NCBI GenBank assembly: GCA_014382245.1
Contig: JACNKC010000070.1
Coordinates: forward strand, 17,941-52,175
Direction of reading: 5' to 3'
Source of the DNA: Pseudomonadota bacterium
Lineage (GTDB): Bacteria > Desulfobacterota > Binatia > UBA1149
Length of the DNA stretch: 34,235 bases
Part shown: in pieces, positions 8,365 through 16,931 of the stretch
Layout: each line of letters opens with the position of its first letter
How positions within the stretch are numbered: the first letter of the stretch is position 1
Notes under the pieces: model-generated
The model's database searches: none
Told to the model about the DNA's origin: nothing
Seen by the model: only the letters and a program-made list of their open reading frames with translations
Position numbers and translations under genes: made by a program

Positions 8365-9459
8365 CTAGAGGTCAGTGCGCAGCACTCGGACCTTCATTCC
8401 TCCGCGTATCCTGGGCAAGCCGGCACCGGCGATTATCTCGCCACCGCTGAGCCCGCTGATGATTTCTATGCCGTTGGCGGTCAGCTCTCCTATCGTTACC
8501 CCGACCCTGCTCGTGGTCGCGGTGCCGTCTTCGCCGGATTCAAGCACGTACACGAAGTGTCCCTCCCTGTCGTGGCCCACCGCGTATGCCGGCACGACCA
8601 GTCGCCCGTTGGACCCGGTAGAAAAACGAAAATCAACCTTGGCCGCCATGCCCGCGCGCAGCCGGGAGTCGCGATCGTCGAGCCGGACGGTTACCGGGTA
8701 GGTCGCTCCGCCCTGCGTGGCGGCGACGCCGACCTCGGTTACCTCGGCCCCGACAACCTCGCCGGGTATGGCGTCGAATCGTACCTCGACACGGTCCTCC
8801 CTGCGTATGGGCGAGATCAGGCTCTCCGGCACCACAATTTTTACTTCGGGCCGTTCCCCGTAAACGGCTATCGCCACCGGGTCACCCGACTTGACGTTCT
8901 CATTGTCGGAACGGATCACCTGGGTGACCGCCATGTGCTGCGGGGCGAGCAGGGTCGTATACCCGAGCTGTTGCTTGGCCAGGGCCAGGCCCTGCTCGAG
9001 CGATCGAACCGTAGCCTTGCGGGATTCAGCCTGGGCTCGGGCTGCGTCGAGGTCGGTCAGCGACACGCTCTGCTCCTCGTACAGGTCGCTCATGCGGGTA
9101 TAGTTGGCGCGCGCGTTTCTTTCCTCGGCCTTCGCCTGTGTCAGCGATGCCTGCGCCTCGCGTGTCTTGAGTTCGAAGTCGGTACGGTCCAGCACGGCCA
9201 CGGTGTCGCCCTTTTCGAGTATGTCACCGACGTCGACGTTGACCTTGTCCAGCTGTCCGCTGACGCGAAAGCTCAATTCGACGGTGGTGTTGGCCTCTAC
9301 CGTCCCCGAGAAAGTCCGCACGCGGTCCACGCCGGGCTCGGACACGAGTATCGCTTCGACAGGCCTGGCCGGCCTCTCGGGGGGTGGCGGTGCATCGGTA
9401 CATGCGCTTGCGAGCACAACGAGGAGCAGGGTGGAAAGCGTCATCGGTCGAATGGGCAT
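8365..9459 (-). CDS. RND efflux membrane-fusion lipoprotein (periplasmic adaptor)
   Basis: This 364-residue adaptor begins with a lipoprotein signal peptide: hydrophobic LLLVVLASAC with the lipidated Cys at residue 20, then a Pro-rich spacer. The HlyD/AcrA architecture follows: beta-barrel/lipoyl half (VEANTTVELSFRVSGQLDKV, VDVGDILEKGDTVAVLD), an alpha-helical hairpin (about 95-165, rich in Ala, Glu and Gln), the second lipoyl half (YTTLLAPQHMAV), a beta-barrel domain (PEVKIVVPESLISPI; GATYPVTVRLDDRDSRLRAGM) and a membrane-proximal domain. It joins the inner-membrane pump to the outer-membrane channel. The start overlaps the upstream stop as TGATG and the stop is five bases before the RND start, so all three are co-translated. 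LAPQHMAV replaces the usual LRAPFDG. Confidence 0.92.
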   Translation of the reverse strand: MPIRPMTLSTLLLVVLASACTDAPPPPERPARPVEAILVSEPGVDRVRTFSGTVEANTTVELSFRVSGQLDKVNVDVGDILEKGDTVAVLDRTDFELKTREAQASLTQAKAEERNARANYTRMSDLYEEQSVSLTDLDAARAQAESRKATVRSLEQGLALAKQQLGYTTLLAPQHMAVTQVIRSDNENVKSGDPVAIAVYGERPEVKIVVPESLISPIRREDRVEVRFDAIPGEVVGAEVTEVGVAATQGGATYPVTVRLDDRDSRLRAGMAAKVDFRFSTGSNGRLVVPAYAVGHDREGHFVYVLESGEDGTATTSRVGVTIGELTANGIEIISGLSGGEIIAGAGLPRIRGGMKVRVLRTDL

Positions 9460-11852
9460 CAGCGTGTCTCCTGGCCGGCCAGTTGAACATGGGCTCTGTC
9501 GAGTTCGGCGGCGCGTTCGTCTTCTGAAAGGAACAACCAGAATCTCCCGATCTCTCGCTGCAGGGAGAGCAGGTCTACCAGGTAGTCAAAAACGGCGTTC
9601 TCCGCTTCGTCGGCCGAGGTCGTCGCGGCGTTCTGGGCGTCGAGAAGTTCAACGACCGAGACGGCTCCCCGGCTGTAGGAGCCGGTGACAAGCTCGAGGT
9701 TGCGGGCGGCCGATTCCGACGCGCTCCGGGACAAGTCTATTGCCATCAGGCTTGACCAGGCCTGGAAGGCGGCCGTCCTCACGGCTCCGTCTACCCTCTT
9801 GCGGGCCGCCGACTCGCGTAGCCGGAGTTCCAAAAGGGTGTCGTAGGCCTGCCGTTGCGCAAAAACTCGCCGGCCACCCTCGAACAGGGGAATCCCCGCC
9901 TCGACGCCGACGGTCCACTGGTCGTCGTCGTCGAGGCGCAGTCCCGATCCGTCGCCCCCCTCGTCGACCACGCGGTCAAAGCGACCGTTGAGCGAAAAAG
10001 TGGGCATCCAGAAAGACCGCTTGGCCGATGCGAGCACGCGCTGCTGGGCGGTAACCTGTTCCCGTATTTCGCGTAGCTCGGGAGAATGTCCCATTGCCTC
10101 GGCGACGAGCATCCTCCGGATCGTCCCGAAACCCGCGGGCTTGCGCAGTGCCTGTTGCACCTGCTCGTCGCCGAACAGGTGCATCGCCGCCGGAGGGGCT
10201 GCCGGGTCGAGCGTGATCGGCGATTCGGTATCGCGATCGAGGATGCGGTTGAGCGCGAACTCGGCCTGTCGCCGGTCACGAAAGGCAAAGATTGCCGACA
10301 TTTCATCCCGGGCCAACTGGCTGCGCCAGCGGTATACTTCGCCTGCCGCGGCCGTGCCCACCTTGCGACGCGTTTCGGCCAGCTTGAGGTTCTCCCTCGT
10401 CACGCGTTCGTTCTCCTCCCTGATACGTCGCGTGGCCTCGGCGCGTAGTACCTGCAGGAAGGCGATGCCGGTCCCCTGGATGACGTCAAGCCGAACCTGG
10501 TCCCTGGACGCCTCTGTCGATGCCAGCAGGTGCTTGCGTATGGACACGTCGGCCATAAGCTTTTCGTCGAAAATCACCTGGCTGAGCTCGGCCCTGGCCC
10601 GCCGGTCTTCTTCGGGGGTGCGCCCGTTGGTCTGCGCGGCCCGGTCGGCGTCGATAACCGTGGCAAGAAAAGAGGCCCGGGCCTGCGGGAGCAACCTGGC
10701 GATGGACAACATCACGTCAGACCGACCCGCCGCCACAACCCGTTCCTCGGCCTGCAGGTCCAGGTTGACCTGGACGCTGCTGTGCATGGCTTCGGCCAGG
10801 GTCATTGCCTTGGTATCCTTGAGCGCTTCCTCGTTGATAATTCTTGCGCTTATAAGAAGGTCATAGGCCGGAACCTTACCGATATCGACGGCGGTCTTAG
10901 CGTTTATGGTGACCGCGGCATCGGACGACAACGCCAGTGGGAACTCTGCCGGGTCATCGCCGAGCAGTGCGCGCTGCACGTTCAAAGATACACGCCTGGC
11001 GATGCGCGTGAACTCCGAATCCGGGGAGTTGCTGGCGAGAAACCCGAGTTCGACTTCGCGCGTGCCCAGGAAGGCGAAAGACGGCAAGCGGCGTTCGACC
11101 AGGTCTGTTGCCAGCCCGCTTACCTGTTCGGCCGTGAACCGGAGCAGGGGTGTAGCGATAACGGCGTCTACGTCGGCGGGTATTCTGTCTGCGAGGCCGG
11201 CGAGGGAATCACCGACCGTGACCAGCTCTACCTGAACGTCGAGCGATTCCGCCAACGTTTTTATGCGGTCGGCTATTGCCGGGTAGGCCGACAGGTGTCG
11301 CCCGTCTATCAGCAGCGCGATCTTGTCGGCGGTGGTGACCTCGCGCACGAATTCCGCCAGGCGAGCGAAATCGACGGGGGAGGTTACGTAGTTGAAGTTG
11401 GTGACGCCGCTTGTCCCTTCATCGCTGGGCAGGGCCAGCAACTTGGAATCAAACACGAGGGCGGCAAAGGTCGGCTTGGCCAGTGGGCCGCGCGAGCCGA
11501 GTTCTACAGCGCTGCTCGCGCCCAGTCCGATAACGACGTCGATCCCGGGGTCAGAAAGTAAACTATCGGCCGCTTTGCGCGCGGCTGCCGGATCGGCCCC
11601 GGTGACCACGCGGGCCGACTCGGGGTAACGCACAGTGAAGTCCTCGCCGAGCAGCGTCGCCAGCTCCTCGCGCACCATGGCGTCGACCTCGACCAGTTGC
11701 AGCTGGTGGTCCATGATGAACGCGACGTCGATCGTCCGCGCGGCGAAACACGGGGTCGCGGGCGCCGTGGCCAGCAGGGCGCCGGTGAGTGCTATGGCAG
11801 TACTGAAACGGATGGTTTTTTCTAAAGCGTGTCGCCGGTTATGTCGAGTCAG
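9459..11852 (-). CDS. Periplasmic-binding-protein/TolC fusion, outer-membrane efflux protein (probable CTG start)
   Basis: The coding frame shows a clean signal peptide (KTIRFSTAIALTGALL...PCFAA) but no ATG, GTG or TTG just before it. The best start is CTG at 11852-11850, which overlaps the upstream stop as CTGA and gives a basic leader TRHNRRHALEK and 797 residues. Residues about 40-340 resemble an ABC-type substrate-binding fold (TIDVAFIMDHQLQLVEVD, IDVVIGLGASSAVELG, TSGVTNFNYVTSPVDF, KIALLIDGRHLSAYPAI, DAVIATPLLRFTAEQ). From about 360 on is an outer-membrane efflux domain with long helices (MTLAEAMHSSVQVNLDLQAEE), VGVEAGIPLFEGGRR, and SRGAVSVVELLDAQNAA. TolC-type proteins normally have about 450 residues, so the N-terminal half is an extra domain. 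It probably forms the exit duct of the adjacent pump. A frame error near the A6 run at 11817-11822 is an alternative reason for the missing start. Confidence 0.82.
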   Translation of the reverse strand: MTRHNRRHALEKTIRFSTAIALTGALLATAPATPCFAARTIDVAFIMDHQLQLVEVDAMVREELATLLGEDFTVRYPESARVVTGADPAAARKAADSLLSDPGIDVVIGLGASSAVELGSRGPLAKPTFAALVFDSKLLALPSDEGTSGVTNFNYVTSPVDFARLAEFVREVTTADKIALLIDGRHLSAYPAIADRIKTLAESLDVQVELVTVGDSLAGLADRIPADVDAVIATPLLRFTAEQVSGLATDLVERRLPSFAFLGTREVELGFLASNSPDSEFTRIARRVSLNVQRALLGDDPAEFPLALSSDAAVTINAKTAVDIGKVPAYDLLISARIINEEALKDTKAMTLAEAMHSSVQVNLDLQAEERVVAAGRSDVMLSIARLLPQARASFLATVIDADRAAQTNGRTPEEDRRARAELSQVIFDEKLMADVSIRKHLLASTEASRDQVRLDVIQGTGIAFLQVLRAEATRRIREENERVTRENLKLAETRRKVGTAAAGEVYRWRSQLARDEMSAIFAFRDRRQAEFALNRILDRDTESPITLDPAAPPAAMHLFGDEQVQQALRKPAGFGTIRRMLVAEAMGHSPELREIREQVTAQQRVLASAKRSFWMPTFSLNGRFDRVVDEGGDGSGLRLDDDDQWTVGVEAGIPLFEGGRRVFAQRQAYDTLLELRLRESAARKRVDGAVRTAAFQAWSSLMAIDLSRSASESAARNLELVTGSYSRGAVSVVELLDAQNAATTSADEAENAVFDYLVDLLSLQREIGRFWLFLSEDERAAELDRAHVQLAGQETR

Positions 11853-12562
11853 TCGACGGGTTGGGTTGGGCGGTTGCCCACCAGGCTGGCCACCATCACG
11901 CCGACGTAGAGTACGCCGCCGATCGCTTCGAGTATGACCAGGGTCCTGGTGTACGGCGACACGGGGGTGATATCCCCGTAGCCGAGCGTGGTCAGGGTGA
12001 CAAAACTGAAGTAGGTAAAAACTGGGAACGCGTCGCTCGTGTAAGCCGGGTCGGCCCTGTTGACGACCAGTTCCTGTATGGGTGCACCGGTGAAGCTGGT
12101 CGGGTCGACGAGAAAGACCACTACGTAGATCATGCTCCAGGCCAGGCCGGCGAGCAGGTAGACGCACAGCGCCGCCGACAGGCGGGTCCTGGTGTCGGCG
12201 TTCCCCCTCACGACGAATCCCAGCATGGTCCAGCCTACGTATGCAACGAAGAGCGCGAGCAGCGCAGGAACAAGCGCGTACTGCTCGGTGCTCCCCAGGG
12301 GGCGTACTATGGTTATGATCAGGGCCAGGGTGGACAAGCCCCCGAGCGTGAGCACCGTGACCCGGTGGCGGCCGCTGTCGGCCAGCGCGGCCGCCGCCTG
12401 TCCGATCACGGACAGGAACGTGACACCTATTATCACGCTGCCCAGTGTTCCCCTTACGAACGGCTGCAGGGCCAGCAGCCCCAGTAAGAGTACCAGCAGG
12501 CGGTTGCAGCGACTGGCGGCGGTCCCACTGTCGAGTGACGTTGCTGTAAACAATTTGGCCAT
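11849..12562 (-). CDS. Six-helix potassium channel with TLGYGD filter
   Basis: A 237-residue inner-membrane protein with about six hydrophobic segments (roughly 21-37, 40-60, 68-86, 95-117, 129-151, 205-228). Between the last two is a pore loop, FVTLTTLGYGDITPVSPYTR, with the potassium selectivity filter TLGYGD at residues 192-197. No regularly spaced Arg/Lys voltage-sensor helix is visible and no RCK or cyclic-nucleotide domain follows, so gating is unclear. Its last codons overlap the start of the binding-protein/TolC gene by four bases, making it the first gene of the efflux operon. A potassium channel coupled to a tripartite pump is unexpected; it may balance charge or respond to the same stress. 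The ATG start gives MAKLF; no strong ribosome site is obvious upstream. Confidence 0.82.
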   Translation of the reverse strand: MAKLFTATSLDSGTAASRCNRLLVLLLGLLALQPFVRGTLGSVIIGVTFLSVIGQAAAALADSGRHRVTVLTLGGLSTLALIITIVRPLGSTEQYALVPALLALFVAYVGWTMLGFVVRGNADTRTRLSAALCVYLLAGLAWSMIYVVVFLVDPTSFTGAPIQELVVNRADPAYTSDAFPVFTYFSFVTLTTLGYGDITPVSPYTRTLVILEAIGGVLYVGVMVASLVGNRPTQPVD

Positions 12563-12624
12563 GGGCGGGTGCCCAGATTACTAGGCCGCTTACCTGCTTA
12601 TGTCGAGCCCCGATGCGGTCGTCA

Positions 12625-15030
12625 TCAGGGCGATATTTCCAGGGTGAGAACCATGACCTGGGCAGGTTCCAGTTCCAGTTCCAAGGTGTAGCCCTGTTCC
12701 ACGGTCTGCCGGAGCAGGTCTATTGAACCGGTCCGCGGATTCCAGGCAGTGAGTTTCCGGCCGGCCCACGTGAAGCGCAAGCGGAATGTGGTCGTCGACC
12801 AGGATTCGTTGACCAGCAGCAGGGTGTCCCCCGCTGGGCTGCGCCGACGCGCGATCGAAACCGACAACGGCTCTCCGGGTAGCGGTTCGATGAACTCTGC
12901 GTGAACGTGCTCTTCCAGGAGACGGAGCAGGTCGCGGTTACCGTTTGCGTTGATAACAGCCGCCGATAACTTTTCGCTTGCCTCGCGCACCCTGGCATCG
13001 CGGAGCTCGGCGTTGCGCAGTCCCGGTGCGCGTTTCGGAAGCGCGCCAAGGGCCAGCACCGGTATGCCTGCCTCGGCTACCTGGACAATCTTTTCGACCA
13101 GTTCGGGTTCCGCGATTTCAAAGTGGTCAAGCAGCAGGGCGCTGTAGCTTGCGGCACCTACCTGCAGTTTGCCCCCGGACACGCGGGCAGCCGAAAGCAT
13201 ACGGCGGCTTACGCGATCGTGGACAAGACCCCGTTGTCGCAAGGCGGCAGTGGTGTCGGATTCACCCTCGTGGGGATCGACGCGTCCCAGCTGCAGGCTT
13301 ACAGAGTCGGGGTAGACCGGGTCGCTGCGAAGCCAGGCCAGGTCGGTGGCCGGCTCTCCGCAGCTCATGGCCAGTGACATTCGGGAAAGGAAAAGGTTGA
13401 AGTCCGACAGCCCGGCCAGCTGGTCGTTATCGATGCGGGAGGTCATGGGGAAGGGGCCGGCCAGTATTCGTCCGAAGCCACCACTGAAGGGGTACCAGGT
13501 TTTGCCGTCGGCCCGGGTGTAGGGGTAGGGCACCCCGTGGTAGACAAGCCGGTTGATCCCCGCCGAGTACGCGCGCCCGGCCAGCATGTACATGTCTTCG
13601 CGGGCGAGCAGGGTTGCCAGCAGTCGCATGGTTATGAACGATTCCGACGACGCCCAGCGGCGGTCGGCTACGTGGGCCGCAGAGGCCGCCAGCTTGAGAA
13701 AATCAAAACTGCCACCGGCAAACAGGCCCTCGGATTCGGGTACGTCGGCGAGCGCGTAGGTGTCGAGGTAGTCGCCGTAGCCCCCGTGCGCCTGCAGGCG
13801 TAGCTCGAGGTTTCGATCGTGTGCCCACCCGACGATGCGGCCAATGAACCGCTCCTCGAAAAGCGCGCTGCGCACGCTCTCGTAGTCTTCCCGGATACGC
13901 TCAGCGCGACCCGGCTGCGCGTCGAGGTAGAGGGGCTGACCGCTGCGCCCGAAAAGGTCGACCATCTCGGCGTATTTTGATTCACCGCCCCTGCGAAACA
14001 GGAACGGAAGGTATGGGGTCAAGTCGTAGCCTGTCCTTTGACGGAACTCTCGTATGAAATCAGTCGTGAAGGGCAACTGGCCCATCAGTTCCAGGCTATC
14101 GACAAACAGTGCTCGCACGTTGCCGCCATCAATGGAGTCCAGGATGTGGCCGGCGTACCCGTCCAGCAAGGCCTCGGCTCCCGATACCGACAGGTGGTCC
14201 ACTACGCGTGCGTCTTCTTCGGAGCCCGGGTAAGCGCCGCCCATGACGAAGTGTTCGGTGGAGTTCTGGTACAGGACAAAAATACGCCAGTCACCGGCGG
14301 GTACCTGCCAGTCGAGGCGGCTCGCGTGGGCACTGGCGCTGATGTCGCGGACGTCCTCCAGCGTGTCGACGCCGTCACGGGCCTGTCCGACCCGCGCGGC
14401 GAGTACCGCGACAACACGGGCCTCGGCGTCGGACGGCCCGAGCACGTCGAGCATCCACTCGACCTTGCGGCGGTAGTCCTGGTCGGGAGGGGGCGGAAGC
14501 AGGCCCTTGAAGTGCCGGGGGCCGGACAGCTGGATCTCTGTCATCAGTAACTGGGTTTCGGCGTTCTGCTTGCCGGTGGGCAGGCCGCCAGGCCACCCAC
14601 TGCCGAGCGTAAGGTCAAAGTCGAGCCCGATCTCGTCGGCCATGGCCACGGCGTCGGCAACAAGGCCTGCGAACTGAGGCTGCCCGACGCTTCGCAACCG
14701 CGGGTCCGCGGCCAGGTCCTTGTCGCCCAGCCCCAGTAGCAGCGGCTGGAGTTCTACCGCTCCGAAGCCGGCCGCCTTGATCTGCCGAAGCTGGCCCTGC
14801 AGCGCTTTCGAGTCAACGCCACCACCGGGCCACCACCAGCGGGCCACGGGTCGCAGGTCGGGGGGAGGGTCGTGCCACTGCTCGAGCGGGATGATCTCAT
14901 CCCGCTCGGGAGCACTGAGTGCGGGACCCGGTGACGCCGTGCACAGGAGGGCCAGTAACGTTGTGACAAGCGGGGTGAAGTTACGGGATCCCGACCGACT
15001 GGCTAGGGCTTTGACCACGGAAGTCTTCAT
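12625..15030 (-). CDS. Secreted GH106-like glycoside hydrolase
   Basis: An 801-residue protein with an N-terminal signal peptide (Arg/Lys-rich start, hydrophobic TPLVTTLLALLCTASPGPAL). After it comes DPPPDLRPVARWWWPGGGVD, then QLRQIKAAGFGAVELQPL and LTLGSGWPGG, the pattern of the alpha-L-rhamnosidase GH106 family. Mid-protein segments also fit: VRALFVDSLEL, FRQRTGYDLTPYLP, LRLQAHGGYGDYLDTYALAD with the following VPESEG, and SAGINRLVYHGVPYPY. Acidic residues in the VDSLEL and PESEG stretches are candidate catalytic residues by analogy. It is shorter than many GH106 enzymes (over 1000 residues), the C-terminal sugar-binding modules being reduced to one small beta domain. Likely role: trimming rhamnose-type sugars from plant or microbial glycans in the periplasm or outside. 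It lies 83 bases downstream of the HD-domain gene; substrate specificity is inferred only from the family. Confidence 0.72.
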   Translation of the reverse strand: MKTSVVKALASRSGSRNFTPLVTTLLALLCTASPGPALSAPERDEIIPLEQWHDPPPDLRPVARWWWPGGGVDSKALQGQLRQIKAAGFGAVELQPLLLGLGDKDLAADPRLRSVGQPQFAGLVADAVAMADEIGLDFDLTLGSGWPGGLPTGKQNAETQLLMTEIQLSGPRHFKGLLPPPPDQDYRRKVEWMLDVLGPSDAEARVVAVLAARVGQARDGVDTLEDVRDISASAHASRLDWQVPAGDWRIFVLYQNSTEHFVMGGAYPGSEEDARVVDHLSVSGAEALLDGYAGHILDSIDGGNVRALFVDSLELMGQLPFTTDFIREFRQRTGYDLTPYLPFLFRRGGESKYAEMVDLFGRSGQPLYLDAQPGRAERIREDYESVRSALFEERFIGRIVGWAHDRNLELRLQAHGGYGDYLDTYALADVPESEGLFAGGSFDFLKLAASAAHVADRRWASSESFITMRLLATLLAREDMYMLAGRAYSAGINRLVYHGVPYPYTRADGKTWYPFSGGFGRILAGPFPMTSRIDNDQLAGLSDFNLFLSRMSLAMSCGEPATDLAWLRSDPVYPDSVSLQLGRVDPHEGESDTTAALRQRGLVHDRVSRRMLSAARVSGGKLQVGAASYSALLLDHFEIAEPELVEKIVQVAEAGIPVLALGALPKRAPGLRNAELRDARVREASEKLSAAVINANGNRDLLRLLEEHVHAEFIEPLPGEPLSVSIARRRSPAGDTLLLVNESWSTTTFRLRFTWAGRKLTAWNPRTGSIDLLRQTVEQGYTLELELEPAQVMVLTLEISP

Positions 15031-15113
15031 CGATGACTGGACGCTAACGTCGTCCCAGGCGGTCTTCAGATCTCATCGCTGCCCTGGGTAAGCCCGCCCG
15101 GTAAATCGGCAAG

Positions 15114-15731
15114 CTAAGGGGATTCCGAGTTGCCGGCCTGGTCGGTCGCTCCTTCCAGGTATATAGACTTTTTCAGCGACGCGAAGACGCTTTCGACAAG
15201 CGGCCCAAAGTGTTCCAGCGCCAGGGTGTCGTAGGCGGGATCGAAGCTGTTCTGGTCGTACTTCTCGCAGAATTCCGCGCAGTCTTTCCAGTAGGGGTGA
15301 TCGCGAAAACGGTCGCGCATGTCGCGGTCCAGGTCGAGGTGGTGAAAGAAGTAGTAGCCTTGGAAGATGCCGTGGTGCTTGACGATCCAGTGGTTCTTCT
15401 CACTCACGAAAGGCTCCAGTATTGTCGCTGCGAGGTCGGCGTGGTTAAAGCACGCGAGCGTATCGCCGATGTCATGTAGCAAGGCGCAAACGACGTACTC
15501 GTCGTCGCGGCCGTCGCGCTGCGCGCGGGTGGCGGTCTGCAGGCTGTGGGTGAGCCGGTCAACGGCGTAGCCGCCGGTGTCGCCGGCAAGAATCTCCAGG
15601 TGCCCCATGACGCGGCCTGGCAACCCGGAGCCGAACTCGATCGAGTGATGCGCGATCTGCTGGTAGTCTTCGCGACTTGCGTCGCGCATGGCTGTGAAGC
15701 TGGTCTGCATTGCTTTCGTACTTCCAGGCAT
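15114..15731 (-). CDS. HD-domain protein, possible PhnZ/MIOX-like diiron enzyme
   Basis: A 205-residue protein. The ATG at 15731 follows GGGAGGA six bases upstream, which fixes the start. Metal-ligand candidates are in family order: His62 (THSLQTATRA), His86-Asp87 (ALLHDIGD), His97, His119-His120 (VKHHGIFQGYYFFHH), and Asp159 (KYDQNSFDPAYDTL). The HHGxFQGYY and DQxSFDPxYD segments recall the HD-type diiron oxygenases PhnZ and myo-inositol oxygenase rather than plain phosphohydrolases, but both are in the same superfamily and the reaction is not fixed by sequence. No signal peptide, so cytoplasmic. A remnant of a second copy lies about 230 bases upstream at 15958-16035. Confidence 0.72.
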   Translation of the reverse strand: MPGSTKAMQTSFTAMRDASREDYQQIAHHSIEFGSGLPGRVMGHLEILAGDTGGYAVDRLTHSLQTATRAQRDGRDDEYVVCALLHDIGDTLACFNHADLAATILEPFVSEKNHWIVKHHGIFQGYYFFHHLDLDRDMRDRFRDHPYWKDCAEFCEKYDQNSFDPAYDTLALEHFGPLVESVFASLKKSIYLEGATDQAGNSESP

Positions 15732-15846
15732 ATCGATTCCTCCCTTGCCCAGTCACACGGATTTGTAGGCTGTTTTTCACCACCAGTCGAATTATCCAAT
15801 GAACATCGGCTGACCGTGCGTATTAAGGCTGCGCACATGGCTCCAA

Positions 15847-15969
15847 TTGTCAGGTTGCTACCTGGTCTGCTGGCAGAATGCGTCGTGCCAGAATGTGCCC
15901 TTCCGCCCGACGACCACTATCACCTGCTCCACTACTTCGACCACCACCACTACGACCACGGCACCGGTC
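15847..15969 (+). pseudogene. Remnant of Cys/Thr-rich secreted protein gene (3' part)
   Basis: The frame MSGCYLVCWQNASCQNVPF then TTTITCSTTSTTTTTTTAP repeats, with changes, the C-terminus of the protein ending at 16891 (IGCYLNCWNTASCETGQF, then TSTITCTTTITTTTTTMPP). Cys positions and the Thr tract are shared. Upstream sequence (15732-15846) shows no match to the N-terminal part and no signal peptide, so only the tail is left. It then runs straight into the HD remnant on the opposite strand. Confidence 0.5.
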
Positions 15970-16035
15970 GCGGATATTACGGTCCAGGCCGAGGTGATGG
16001 AAAAAATAGTAACCCTGGAAGATGCCGTGGTGCTC
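15958..16035 (-). pseudogene. Remnant of an HD-domain gene (residues about 119-142)
   Basis: Read on the minus strand this encodes EHHGIFQGYYFFHHLGLDRN then IRDRCR, nearly the same as the intact HD protein at 15114-15731 (HHGIFQGYYFFHHLDLDRDM). At DNA level 15979-16044 and 15323-15387 agree at roughly 80 percent of positions by eye. No homology continues on either side, so it is a fragment of a duplicated and decayed gene. Most differences are synonymous, so it was once under selection as protein. Confidence 0.6.
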
Positions 16036-16129
16036 GCCTACCCCGTCAGGGTAGCTTGTAGACCGCTTACCGGTCCCAGTCTCACTTCACACTGGACTTT
16101 GCCTTTTTCGGCGTGCTACCGTTCCGGCC

Positions 16130-16891
16130 ATGAGGCTGCTTGGCTCGTTAGTACTCTCGATATTGGTGATCGCTGGGCCCACCCCGGCAGAAGGCGGTAT
16201 AGAGTGCGGCTTGGTACCGGTGGATCCTGGCAACGTTATCGAACGGGACAGTTTTTTCGTTCGCGTTTTCAGGAGTAACCTGGACATCGCGCGAAAGTGT
16301 ATGGGGGTGAGGGATGAGAGTGCGAGCGAGTGTTTCAGCGGGGGCGATCCGGGCCGGAACCACGGGAGCGTGCCCCTGTTGGACCAGCTGTTCGGCCTGG
16401 ACTTCGATGGGGTCCTGGCCTCCGAGAGCGGCCTTCGGAGTCGGTGCCAGCGAACGATCGCTAAGCGCGCCATGCGTGTTGCCGCCAGGCAAATACGCGC
16501 GGATGCTTCCTGCCGAAAAGTGGGGGTAACCGATGGAAGCCTGGAGGTATGCTGAGACAAGCGTGACTGCGTGGCGGTAACAGGCAATGCACGTCTTGTA
16601 AAAGCCAGGGCCAGGCTGAAGAGCCGGAGCGATTTCTGCGCGGCGAAGTTTAACCTGCGCGGGTTGTTCCCGGGTGATTGCCTGGAGATCGACGAGGCAA
16701 ACGAAGTCGGCTTCGGGGATTGTCTTGGGAACCTGGCCCAGTGCAGGGTTTGCAGTGTCCTGACGATAGGTTGCTACCTGAATTGTTGGAATACCGCGTC
16801 GTGCGAGACGGGGCAGTTCGGATCGACATCAACGATCACCTGCACGACTACCATCACGACGACGACTACCACGATGCCGCCCGGCGGCTAG
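16130..16891 (+). pseudogene. Cys/Thr-rich secreted protein gene with one in-frame TGA
   Basis: One frame of 254 codons is interrupted only by TGA at 16553-16555. The first part has a signal peptide (MRLLGSLVLSILVIAGPTPA), then Cys residues and CQRTIAKRAMRVAARQI. The second part continues the same family pattern after the stop: LVKARARLKSRSDFCAAKF, CLGNLAQCRVCSVL, GCYLNCWNTASC and a poly-Thr tail ending at TAG. Secreted proteins with helical CQxxIxK repeats, a CxxC segment and a Thr-rich tail are, to my recollection, frequent in deltaproteobacterial and Binatota-type genomes; function unknown. Both halves keep family features, so the stop is either recent or read through. A hairpin directly after TGA (16557-16599) allows the alternative that TGA is recoded; see findings. 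If not recoded, the first half would be a 141-residue secreted product. Confidence 0.55.
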
Positions 16892-16931
16892 GCACCGCGC
16901 AACCTGTGGACCAGTGGTTTTTATTGCTGTC

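Noticed and set aside
10500-11561. Long + strand frame within the fusion gene
   Set aside because: It is antisense to a continuous, motif-rich frame and has no recognisable domain.
15901-15957. A possible short tandem DNA repeat (ACC/ACG/ACT triplets)
   Set aside because: The triplets encode a poly-Thr tract with mixed codons shared by the paralogue at 16840-16880, so it is protein-level repetition and not a microsatellite.
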